Assembly: GCA_021848465.1 (NCBI GenBank)
Contig: JAJZUP010000001.1
Location: 682,001-746,000 of the forward strand
Direction: 5' to 3'
DNA length: 64,000 bases
DNA from: Pseudomonadota bacterium
GTDB lineage: Bacteria > Pseudomonadota > Gammaproteobacteria > Burkholderiales > Gallionellaceae
How positions within the stretch are numbered: position 1 is the first letter of the stretch; every line of letters starts with the position of its first letter. Made by a program: the position numbers and the translations under genes. The notes under the pieces are model-generated. The model was not told the DNA's origin, did no database searches, and worked only from the letters and a program-made list of their open reading frames with translations. Below are positions 1-7,602 of this stretch, in pieces.

Positions 1-57
1 CGAATAATTCACAGTTATACGGATTATGTAAACCGCGTGGTATGGAAAAAATACTAA
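1..57 (+). CDS. C-terminal end of an unidentified upstream protein (partial)
   Basis: The first frame is open from base 1 and stops at TAA 55-57, giving 18 residues that end in RVVWKKY. A Shine-Dalgarno-like AAGGAG follows at 71-76. This fits the tail of another gene of the polysaccharide locus transcribed in the same direction. Too little is present to name it, and it could be chance. Confidence 0.45.
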   Translation, partial: RIIHSYTDYVNRVVWKKY

Positions 58-106
58 TGATGTGATTCAAAAGGAGCCGAGGTTTGAGGCTTATAGGTAG
101 AATATT

Positions 107-1333
107 TTGCGAGCATTAATTATTAGCCAATATTTTTGGCCGGAAAGCTTTCGCATTAACGAGATTGCAGAAACTTTGCAGAATCGAGGGGTGGAATTAG
201 AGATTCTGACAGGGAAGCCCAATTATCCTGAAGGCAAGGTTTATGATGGCTATCGGTCGATGGGTTGCCAGAAAGGGCAATACAAGGGGATAGTAGTAAA
301 TAGAGTCCCAATTTTTCCTAGGGGACGAGGGGGGATTCGCCTAGCCATCAATTACTTTTCCTTTGTATTTTTCGGAGCGTTTTTAGGCGCCTGGCTGGTT
401 CGCAAAAAGAATTTCGATGTGATATTTGTCTCAGCTCCTTCACCGATCCTTCAAGCTATCCCAGCATTATTTATCGGATGGTTAAAAGGTTGCCCAGTGG
501 TGTTGTGGGTTCAAGACTTGTGGCCGGAGAGCTTATCTGCGACAGGATATGTTAATAATCCAGCTGCATTAAAGTTGGTGGAGTATGTGGTGCGCTTAAT
601 CTACCGGCATACGGATTTGATTCTGATTGCATCGGCAGCTTTTGAAAAGCCGGTTCAGGCGCTTGCAGGAGGGACTGAAATTCGTTATTACCCAAATTCT
701 GTTGATGACTCCTTTGCAAAGCCCTCTGATCTCACCCCTCCAACTGTTATTGGGCTGGAGGAAAGATTTTCAATTTTGTTCGCGGGAAATATTGGGACTG
801 CGCAAGGCGTGGAGGTGATCATAGAAGCCGCCTCGCTGTTGACTGAATATAAAGATATTAGCTTTGTGGTGATGGGGGATGGTAGTGCTCGAGAGTGGAT
901 GGTACAGGAAGCAGAGCGACGGGGGCTTTCTAATATTTTTTTTCCAGGGCGCTTCCCAGTTGAATTAATGCCTTCATTTATGCAAAAAGCTTCAGCGCTG
1001 TTGGTAACTCTGGCGGATCGTCCAATTTTCGCTGTGACCGTGCCGAACAAAATACAAGCATATTTGGCCGCAGGTCGGCCGATAATTGCTTGCTTAAATG
1101 GGGAAGGCGCCCGAATAGTGGCAGAGGCAAGAGCTGGTGTCACTGTTCATGCGGAGGATGCGAATGGCCTTGCTGAGGCAGTCTTATATTTGTACCGAAA
1201 AACGGCAGCGGAGTTAGAGCAGGTTGGGCGTAATGGGCGTGAATATTATAAGAGAAATTTTGAGCATGAGAGCCTTGTAGACCAATTAGTTATGATTATG
1301 CATTCAGTTCAGAAGACTCGGGGGGCGGTTTGA
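107..1333 (+). CDS. WbuB-like glycosyltransferase family 4
   Basis: A 408-residue GT-B fold glycosyltransferase that probably transfers an amino-sugar (WbuB relatives use L-fucosamine-type donors) to a lipid-linked oligosaccharide on the cytoplasmic face of the inner membrane. The N-terminal Rossmann half opens with ISQYFWPE and carries VQDLWPES near residue 135, typical of WbuB-like GT4. The C-terminal donor-binding half begins near residue 223 with ILFAGNIGTAQG. The start is a TTG (107) with a weak AGGT upstream, because no in-frame ATG precedes the conserved N-terminus. Its stop overlaps the next start by 4 bases (TTGA). The exact sugar is inferred. Confidence 0.85.
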   Translation: MRALIISQYFWPESFRINEIAETLQNRGVELEILTGKPNYPEGKVYDGYRSMGCQKGQYKGIVVNRVPIFPRGRGGIRLAINYFSFVFFGAFLGAWLVRKKNFDVIFVSAPSPILQAIPALFIGWLKGCPVVLWVQDLWPESLSATGYVNNPAALKLVEYVVRLIYRHTDLILIASAAFEKPVQALAGGTEIRYYPNSVDDSFAKPSDLTPPTVIGLEERFSILFAGNIGTAQGVEVIIEAASLLTEYKDISFVVMGDGSAREWMVQEAERRGLSNIFFPGRFPVELMPSFMQKASALLVTLADRPIFAVTVPNKIQAYLAAGRPIIACLNGEGARIVAEARAGVTVHAEDANGLAEAVLYLYRKTAAELEQVGRNGREYYKRNFEHESLVDQLVMIMHSVQKTRGAV

Positions 1334-2283
1334 GCATATTAGTAACTGGCGCGAATGGTTTTGTGGGGAGAGCTTTGTGTGTTGAATTGGTTAACAGAGG
1401 TTACAGTGTCCGCGCAGGTATGAGGGATGTGAGCCAAGCAATAGTTGGGGGGGGCATCGCGGTGCAAATTCCCAATATGGACTCATCGGATCAGTGGGCG
1501 GAAATATTATTAGGGGTTGATACAATTATTCATCTTGCGGCTCGTGTTCATGTAATGCGAGATCAGGCGCTTAACCCACTTGATGAGTTTCGAAGAGCCA
1601 ATGTGCTTGGTATGGATAATTTGGCTCATGCTGCAGTTGCATGTGGTGTTCGCAGACTGATATTCTTGAGCTCAATTAAAGTGAGCGGCGAAGGTACGCG
1701 TATAGACCAGCAGTTTACTGAGATGGATTTACCCTCGCCCAAAGATCCGTATGGTATTTCGAAATATGAAGCGGAGCTTACCTTGCAAGCAATTTCACAA
1801 CAGTCAGACTTGGAGGCGGTAATTATTCGCCCGCCACTTATATTTGGCCCAGGGGTAAAAGGAAATTTTGCTCAGATGTTAAATATATTGGCCAAGGGGA
1901 TCCCCCTCCCCTTGGCCTCGGTAAAAAACCTTAGAAGCCTTATTTATCTAGATAATTTGGTTGATGCAGTGATCGCATGTGTATCGCATCCGGCTGCGGC
2001 GGGAGAAACTTTTCTGGTAAGTGATGGTGAGGATATTTCTACTCCTGATTTGATGTACGCCCTCGGTGGGGCCATGGGGATGCCGGCTCGTTTATACCCT
2101 TGTCCGCTTCCTGTTCTTAAAGCGGCAGCTTTGATTTCAGGGAAGGCGGGCCAATATGAGAGGTTAGTCGGCTCTCTGAGGGTGAATAGTGGTAAAATAA
2201 ACAAAATGTTGGGGTGGGCTCCTCCCTTTTCGCTTCGCGAAGGATTAATGCGAACGGGGAAGCAATTTGTATTACGTGATTAA
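1330..2283 (+). CDS. NAD-dependent epimerase/4-reductase, WbpV-like
   Basis: A 317-residue short-chain dehydrogenase of the extended (NAD-dependent epimerase) type. The nucleotide-binding glycine motif TGANGFVG is at residues 6-13 and the catalytic YGISK (Tyr141, Lys145) follows an SSIK serine segment. Homologues beside WbpM reduce or epimerise UDP-4-keto-6-deoxy-GlcNAc to UDP-QuiNAc or UDP-FucNAc. The WbpM-like and WbpL-like genes three and two places downstream support that role. It starts at TTG, translationally coupled to the preceding glycosyltransferase. UDP-glucose 4-epimerase activity is the alternative. Confidence 0.85.
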   Translation: MSILVTGANGFVGRALCVELVNRGYSVRAGMRDVSQAIVGGGIAVQIPNMDSSDQWAEILLGVDTIIHLAARVHVMRDQALNPLDEFRRANVLGMDNLAHAAVACGVRRLIFLSSIKVSGEGTRIDQQFTEMDLPSPKDPYGISKYEAELTLQAISQQSDLEAVIIRPPLIFGPGVKGNFAQMLNILAKGIPLPLASVKNLRSLIYLDNLVDAVIACVSHPAAAGETFLVSDGEDISTPDLMYALGGAMGMPARLYPCPLPVLKAAALISGKAGQYERLVGSLRVNSGKINKMLGWAPPFSLREGLMRTGKQFVLRD

Positions 2284-2296
2284 GGATCGGGGATGA

Positions 2297-3142
2297 GTGT
2301 TGGATGCAAATAAGGATGAAATAACCTTTGCTGAAATTATCAGCTTTATCTGGTATTACAAATGGCTCTTGACTGGACTAACTTTTGTGAGTATGGCGTG
2401 TGCATATTTATGGCTACAAGTTGTTGCACAACCGATTTGGGAGTCTAGTGCTGTTATTAATGTTGGGCGTTATTGGCAAGAGTCAGCATCAAAAAGCGAA
2501 AGTATCGAATCTTTTGAGAGGCTGAAAATTAGGCTTAAATCTCCCTCTTATCTTGATGCGGTAATGCGTGCGGTTAATTTGCCAATGGAAAAACAAGCAG
2601 TGGCGAAGGCAGATGTTGGCGCAATGGTAATATCAGAAATTAAAGGAAGTGATGTATTGCAGTTGACTCTTCGTGCGGACTCACCGGAATTAGCTCAATA
2701 TCTACTGCAAGCAGCTATTTCAGAGCTTCAAATCCAGCATGGAGTATTGCTAGAGGACCCTGTCCAGACGTTGCTGGATCAGAAAGCTATTCTAGAAAAG
2801 GATAAGGAGCGCGCTAGCTTTGATGTGGATGTATTAAAAAGAAAATTGCAGGCGGAACATGCTTGGAATTCATTTGATGTGACTTTGGCAGCAACTGTGT
2901 TGCGGGATAAAACAAACGAGTTGCGCGATCTTCAGCAAAAGCTCCTTGCGATCAATGAACATTTAAATTTTCGGACTACGTTTAATACATGGATTGTTAG
3001 GAAAGTGGTGGCTTCGGGAGGCCCGGTATTTCCGAGAAGAGTATTTACCTTAATTTTGTCTGCTGCGGTGGGGTTGGCAGTTGCACTCCTAATTGCGTTT
3101 ATACACAGTCAATTTATTAGGAAATCCACGGAAGTTATTTAA
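2297..3142 (+). CDS. Wzz-like chain length determinant protein
   Basis: A 281-residue protein with the two-membrane-helix layout of polysaccharide co-polymerases. One helix is at about residues 21-39 and a C-terminal helix at about 250-269, flanking a periplasmic region with long helical segments (about 145-225). It would set the modal length of the glycan polymer at the inner membrane. The start is GTG 2297 (TTG 2300 is possible) after GGATCGGGG. There is no cytoplasmic tyrosine-kinase domain, so it belongs to the O-antigen type rather than the Wzc type. It lies between the sugar-nucleotide enzyme and the initiating transferase. Confidence 0.78.
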   Translation: MLDANKDEITFAEIISFIWYYKWLLTGLTFVSMACAYLWLQVVAQPIWESSAVINVGRYWQESASKSESIESFERLKIRLKSPSYLDAVMRAVNLPMEKQAVAKADVGAMVISEIKGSDVLQLTLRADSPELAQYLLQAAISELQIQHGVLLEDPVQTLLDQKAILEKDKERASFDVDVLKRKLQAEHAWNSFDVTLAATVLRDKTNELRDLQQKLLAINEHLNFRTTFNTWIVRKVVASGGPVFPRRVFTLILSAAVGLAVALLIAFIHSQFIRKSTEVI

Positions 3143-3156
3143 CGTCAGTTGTTTAA

Positions 3157-4125
3157 ATGAATTACGCCCCCTTATTTTCTGCCTTCGTAACGTTATTAAT
3201 AACGTTTTTATTACTGCATAATAAAAAAACGAATAGTATCGTAGATATTCCCAATGGTCGATCTTTGCACTACTCCCCAACCCCTCGAGTTGGCGGGGTT
3301 GGAATAACGGCCGGAGTGCTTTCAGGATGGGCAAGTATGTATTCGCTTGTTCCATTTTCGTTAGTGTTACCGCTAATACTACTGTTTGTCCTCTCTCTTT
3401 GGGATGATATTCGCGGATTACCAGTGGCTTTCCGTTTTTTTCTGCATTTTGTGGCTGCGATATGGTTTGTGTTTGGCTGTGGCCTGTTCACTAGTGTCGG
3501 TATTATTGCTTTGAGTTTCACTATATTGGCAATTGTTTGGTCAATAAATCTTTACAATTTCATGGATGGTTCGGACGGCCTTGCCGGAGGCATGGCTTTA
3601 TTTGGATTTTCTATATATGGAGTTGCTGCGCTTATGGGGGGGGATAGTGCGCTAGCAATGATTTGCTTCTCTGTTGGAGCGGCTACGCTCGCATTTTTAT
3701 ATTTTAATTTTGCCCCGGCGAAGATATTTATGGGGGATGCGGGTTCAATTCCTCTGGGTTTTTTGGTGTCGGCAATTGGGATACTAGGGTGGAACCGCAC
3801 TTTGTGGCCCTTCTGGTTCCCAGTAATGGTGTTTTCTCCATTTGTAGTCGATGCAACAGTAACACTAATTAAACGGTTTGCTCGTGGCCAGAAAATTTGG
3901 CAGGCTCATCGAGAACATTACTATCAGAAACTTGTGCAAATTGGAGTCGGGCATAGAAACACTGCGCTCCTAGAATATTTAATAATGTTTGCTGTTGGTC
4001 TAAGTGCCCTTTGCGCAATGCGAGCGCAAGAAATAACGCATTTAATAATTGCGACTTGGACTGTTATGTATTTTCTAGCATTGGGGTATCTGGATTATAG
4101 GTGGGGTCAGCGTAAACATGATTAA
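3157..4125 (+). CDS. WbpL/WecA-like undecaprenyl-phosphate sugar-phosphate transferase
   Basis: A polytopic 322-residue member of the MraY/WecA family that starts glycan synthesis by moving a HexNAc-1-phosphate from UDP to undecaprenyl phosphate. Visible motifs are LWDDIRG (81-87), NFMDGSDG (134-141), GDAGS (193-197) and the cytoplasmic HREHYYQKL near 247, which together match the family active site. Hydrophobic helices fill the rest. The neighbouring WbpM- and WbpV-like genes make UDP-QuiNAc or UDP-FucNAc the likely donor, as for WbpL. Its last 8 bases overlap the next gene. Confidence 0.88.
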   Translation: MNYAPLFSAFVTLLITFLLLHNKKTNSIVDIPNGRSLHYSPTPRVGGVGITAGVLSGWASMYSLVPFSLVLPLILLFVLSLWDDIRGLPVAFRFFLHFVAAIWFVFGCGLFTSVGIIALSFTILAIVWSINLYNFMDGSDGLAGGMALFGFSIYGVAALMGGDSALAMICFSVGAATLAFLYFNFAPAKIFMGDAGSIPLGFLVSAIGILGWNRTLWPFWFPVMVFSPFVVDATVTLIKRFARGQKIWQAHREHYYQKLVQIGVGHRNTALLEYLIMFAVGLSALCAMRAQEITHLIIATWTVMYFLALGYLDYRWGQRKHD

Positions 4126-5965
4126 TCGTTTACGACATTCTCACCGGGCTGTGTTGGCTTTGCTGCATGACCTGATCGCAGGTGCAACCGCATGGATTTT
4201 TGCTCATCTTCTTCGATTTAATTTCGAAGTTCCTGCGAATTACGTTCATGAAATGTGGAGTACATTGATATGGGTAGCTCCTTTGCAGGGCGTTATTTTC
4301 TGGCAATTTGGCCTTTACCGAGGTATATGGCGCTATGCCAGCATGTCAGATCTAAGGCGAATATTTGTAGCAGTATTTACAACGATGGTTTTTATTACTT
4401 CCATTCTTTGGATGTTGCGCCTGGAAGCAGTGGTTCCCCGTTCGGTTCTAATAATTCATCCCATGCTGTTATTGTTTTTGATGGGGGGGAGCAGACTTGT
4501 ATATCGGCTATGGAAAGAGAACTTGCTATATAACTCGCTTCAGTTAAATGGAGAGCCTATCCTTATTTTGGGAACTGGTGATGCGGCGGTAGCATTGTCA
4601 AAGGAGTTGCAGCGGAGTAAGGCTTGGCAGGTGGTTGGCTTCCTGGATGATGATAAAGCAAAACATGGTCGCCTGTTGAATGGGAAAAAAGTATATGGCG
4701 GTATAGATGAGCTTGGACTATGGTCAGATAAGCTTTGCGTTAAGCAGGCCATAATTGCGATGCCTGATGCAACTCATCAACAAAGAAAACACGTGGTTAG
4801 TGTGTGTAATCAGGTTGATTTAAGAACTTTAACTGTGCCGTCATATGAGGATTTATTAAGTGGGAGAGTATCTATATCCCAATTAAGGCAAGTGGAATTA
4901 GAAGATCTTCTGGGCCGCGATCCGGTTCAATTGGACGAAATTGGATTGCAGGAGCAATTTTCCAATAGTGTGGTGCTAGTAACAGGTGCGGGTGGTTCGA
5001 TTGGTTCTGAATTGTGCCGGCAGATTGCTCGTTTTAGGCCGAAAAAATTAATACTTTTTGAAATAAGCGAATTTGCTTTATATAGCATTGAACAGGAGTT
5101 GCGGGAGAAATTTCCAAGTCTTGACACAGTATTTTTGGCAGGTGATGTAAGAGATGCAGTACGGCTTGAACAGGTTTTTGCGGAAAATTTGCCGAAGCTG
5201 GTATTCCATGCGGCAGCATATAAGCACGTTCCTCTAATGGAACGAGATAACGCATGGCAAGCTGTAAAAAATAACGTGTTTGGAACTTGGCAAGTTGCAC
5301 GTGTTGCTAAAAAACACGGTGTAGAGAAATTTGTTCTTATTTCGACAGATAAGGCTGTTAATCCCACAAACGTAATGGGAACGACCAAACGTATGGCTGA
5401 AATGATTTGTCAGGGATTGCAAGCTGAAGTTGAAGGCCAAACAAATTTTATTATTGTTCGCTTTGGGAATGTGCTAGGGAGTAATGGGAGCGTGATTCCT
5501 AAATTCAGGGAGCAAATTGCTAAGGGCGGTCCTGTCACCGTAACACACCCTGAGATTACTCGGTATTTCATGTCAATCCCGGAAGCGGCACAACTGGTAA
5601 TTCAAGCTGGTTATATGGGGCAGGGAGGTGAGATATTTGTTTTGGATATGGGCGAGCCGGTACGAATTGCTGACTTAGCGCGAGACCTTATTTCATTGTC
5701 CGGATTTAAGGAAGATGAAATCAAGATTGAATTTACAGGCCTACGCCCCGGTGAAAAACTTTACGAGGAGCTGTTGGCGGATGATGAAAACACTTTGCCA
5801 ACTCATCATGTCAAGCTACGCATCGCCAAAGCACGTCAAGTTACGGTGAGCGAATTTAATTCAATTACTAACTGGGTTTCCACAGACATTATCCTGAAAG
5901 ATGACGCGGTGAAAAAAAGTATGCAACAATGGGTTCCTGAGTATCAGCCAATGAAAGGTTTGTGA
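4118..5965 (+). CDS. WbpM/CapD-type UDP-GlcNAc 4,6-dehydratase
   Basis: A 615-residue membrane-bound nucleotide-sugar dehydratase. Four N-terminal membrane helices cover about residues 10-130. A first Rossmann domain starts near LILGTGDAAVAL (about residue 148). The catalytic SDR domain begins at VTGAGGSIGS (about 288). As in WbpM, the usual YxxxK is replaced by MxxxK (MGTTK, about residue 418). It should convert UDP-D-GlcNAc to UDP-4-keto-6-deoxy-GlcNAc, the substrate of the WbpV-like enzyme two genes upstream of the transferase. Length matches full-size WbpM rather than the soluble short forms. Confidence 0.9.
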   Translation: MINRLRHSHRAVLALLHDLIAGATAWIFAHLLRFNFEVPANYVHEMWSTLIWVAPLQGVIFWQFGLYRGIWRYASMSDLRRIFVAVFTTMVFITSILWMLRLEAVVPRSVLIIHPMLLLFLMGGSRLVYRLWKENLLYNSLQLNGEPILILGTGDAAVALSKELQRSKAWQVVGFLDDDKAKHGRLLNGKKVYGGIDELGLWSDKLCVKQAIIAMPDATHQQRKHVVSVCNQVDLRTLTVPSYEDLLSGRVSISQLRQVELEDLLGRDPVQLDEIGLQEQFSNSVVLVTGAGGSIGSELCRQIARFRPKKLILFEISEFALYSIEQELREKFPSLDTVFLAGDVRDAVRLEQVFAENLPKLVFHAAAYKHVPLMERDNAWQAVKNNVFGTWQVARVAKKHGVEKFVLISTDKAVNPTNVMGTTKRMAEMICQGLQAEVEGQTNFIIVRFGNVLGSNGSVIPKFREQIAKGGPVTVTHPEITRYFMSIPEAAQLVIQAGYMGQGGEIFVLDMGEPVRIADLARDLISLSGFKEDEIKIEFTGLRPGEKLYEELLADDENTLPTHHVKLRIAKARQVTVSEFNSITNWVSTDIILKDDAVKKSMQQWVPEYQPMKGL

Positions 5966-5966
5966 C

Positions 5967-6773
5967 ATGGCTGATCAGTCGCTTCAGACTCCTAAAATCA
6001 GCGTATATATTATTACGTACAATGAGGCCGCAAAAATTGCCGATGCTGTCTTAAGTGTAAAGTGGGCAGACGAAATTCTTGTTCTCGACTCAAATAGCAG
6101 TGATGGGACAGCGCAGATTGCCGCAGATCTTGGCGCAACGGTAAGGCAGATTCCATTTTCAACCTTTGGCAAGCTGAGAAATGATGCAATCGCTGCATGT
6201 GCGCACGAATGGGTGTTCAGTCTCGATGCGGATGAACGTTGTACAAAGGCTGCTCAAGCAGAAATTCTGAAGGTGCTTGAAAACCCGCAGGCCGACGCTT
6301 ATTACATACCGCGGCGCAATTGGTTTATGGGGCGCTGGATTAAACACTGCGGATGGTATCCGGATTACCGCCAGCCTCAATTGTTCCGCAAATCGGCTTT
6401 GAGATTTGATGATAGTGAAGAGGTGCATGAATCGTTTCAGGTACGGGGCAAAGTGGGCTATTTAAGCAAAGCAATAATCCAGGTTCCATTTCAGAACTTA
6501 GAGCAACTGGTTCACAAAATGCAGCGCTACTCATCCCTTGGTGCGAGGAAGCTTGAGCGTAAACGGCGGCGGTATGGGATGAGGAGTGCTTTGCTACATG
6601 GTCTTTGGGCGTTTTTTCGTATTTATATCCTTAAGCGGGGATTTCTGGATGGCTGGGCGGGCTTTGTCTTAGCTTTGGGAAATTTTGAGGGGACATTTTA
6701 TCGTTATGCCAAGGCTTCAACGGCAAACTTGAATTGGAGTCGCCCTCCGCTTGATCATGATGGTTTCCAATAA
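5967..6773 (+). CDS. Glycosyltransferase family 2, WaaE/KdtX-like
   Basis: A 268-residue GT-A glycosyltransferase. The N-terminus ISVYIITYNEA and the acidic DADE motif (about residue 87) are GT2 hallmarks, and the overall length and the WYPDYRQPQLFRK segment fit the WaaE/KdtX group, which adds a glucose to the LPS inner core. The C-terminal region (about 200-240) is hydrophobic and basic and may bind the membrane. It begins 1 base after the dehydratase stop, so it belongs to the same operon. The acceptor is unknown here; core or O-unit assembly are both possible. Confidence 0.82.
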   Translation: MADQSLQTPKISVYIITYNEAAKIADAVLSVKWADEILVLDSNSSDGTAQIAADLGATVRQIPFSTFGKLRNDAIAACAHEWVFSLDADERCTKAAQAEILKVLENPQADAYYIPRRNWFMGRWIKHCGWYPDYRQPQLFRKSALRFDDSEEVHESFQVRGKVGYLSKAIIQVPFQNLEQLVHKMQRYSSLGARKLERKRRRYGMRSALLHGLWAFFRIYILKRGFLDGWAGFVLALGNFEGTFYRYAKASTANLNWSRPPLDHDGFQ

Positions 6774-7587
6774 GCTCCGTATTGCGGTCATTATTACGAC
6801 ATATAACCGACCTGATGCTTTGCGTTCAGTGTTGGAGGGCTACCTTGCTCAAAGCGATACAAACTTTGAGGTGTGGGTAGCAGATGACGGCTCAACTGCT
6901 GACACAGCAGAATTGGTAAAATATTTTCAAATTCGGGCCAAGTTCCCAATTCATCACGTTTGGCAGGAGGATATTGGCTTTCGCGCTGCAACGATACGTA
7001 ATCGTGCATTGGCAAAAACTCTTGCAGATTATGTAATTTATACAGATGGTGATTGCATTCCAACATCGGACTTCGTATTGCAGCATCGAAAATTGGCGGA
7101 GCCGGGCTGGTTTCTTTCTGGTAGCCGTGTATTGCTCTCGGAATCCTTTACTGCAAAAGTTTTGGGTGCTTCGGTTCCGTTGCATACTTGGAGTATTCTT
7201 AAATGGGTTGGGGCGAGAATTTCGGGCAAAATAAATCGGCTCTTGCCGCTCATCCAGCTTCCAGATAGCCCCTGGCTGCGTAAACGGACGCCTCAGCGAT
7301 GGGAGGGGGCCAAAACATGCAATTTGTCTGCGTTCAGGCAAGATTTGCTGCGCGTGAATGGGCTTGATGAAAGTTATACGGGGTGGGGGCAAGAGGACTC
7401 GGATTTAGTGGTAAGGCTGATCAGGTCAGGCTTAGGGAATAAGAGTGCTCGCTTTTCAGCCACTGTGCTTCATTTGTGGCACAAAGAAAATGACCGCTCT
7501 CATCTTGAGGAAAACAAGCGGCGGCTACGAGAGGTAATTTCGGCTACACATATTCGCGCAAGAAAAGGTGTAGACCAATATCTGTAA
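6757..7587 (+). CDS. Glycosyltransferase family 2 with Glyco_transf_7C-type domain
   Basis: A GT2 enzyme of about 276 residues. The donor-site features are IITTYNRPD near the start, the ADDGS motif near residue 45, and YTDGDC (DxD-like) near residue 95. The C-terminal GWGQEDSDL motif is the galactosyltransferase-type 7C domain seen in chondroitin-polymerase-like and WcaA-like enzymes. ATG 6757 or 6760 is the likely start; a TTG at 6751 is also in frame. It overlaps the end of the upstream gene by about 17 bases. It is the last gene of the plus-strand set and converges with the fusion transferase 15 bases away. Confidence 0.8.
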   Translation: MMVSNKLRIAVIITTYNRPDALRSVLEGYLAQSDTNFEVWVADDGSTADTAELVKYFQIRAKFPIHHVWQEDIGFRAATIRNRALAKTLADYVIYTDGDCIPTSDFVLQHRKLAEPGWFLSGSRVLLSESFTAKVLGASVPLHTWSILKWVGARISGKINRLLPLIQLPDSPWLRKRTPQRWEGAKTCNLSAFRQDLLRVNGLDESYTGWGQEDSDLVVRLIRSGLGNKSARFSATVLHLWHKENDRSHLEENKRRLREVISATHIRARKGVDQYL

Positions 7588-7602
7588 TTATAGATATTCA
7601 AT

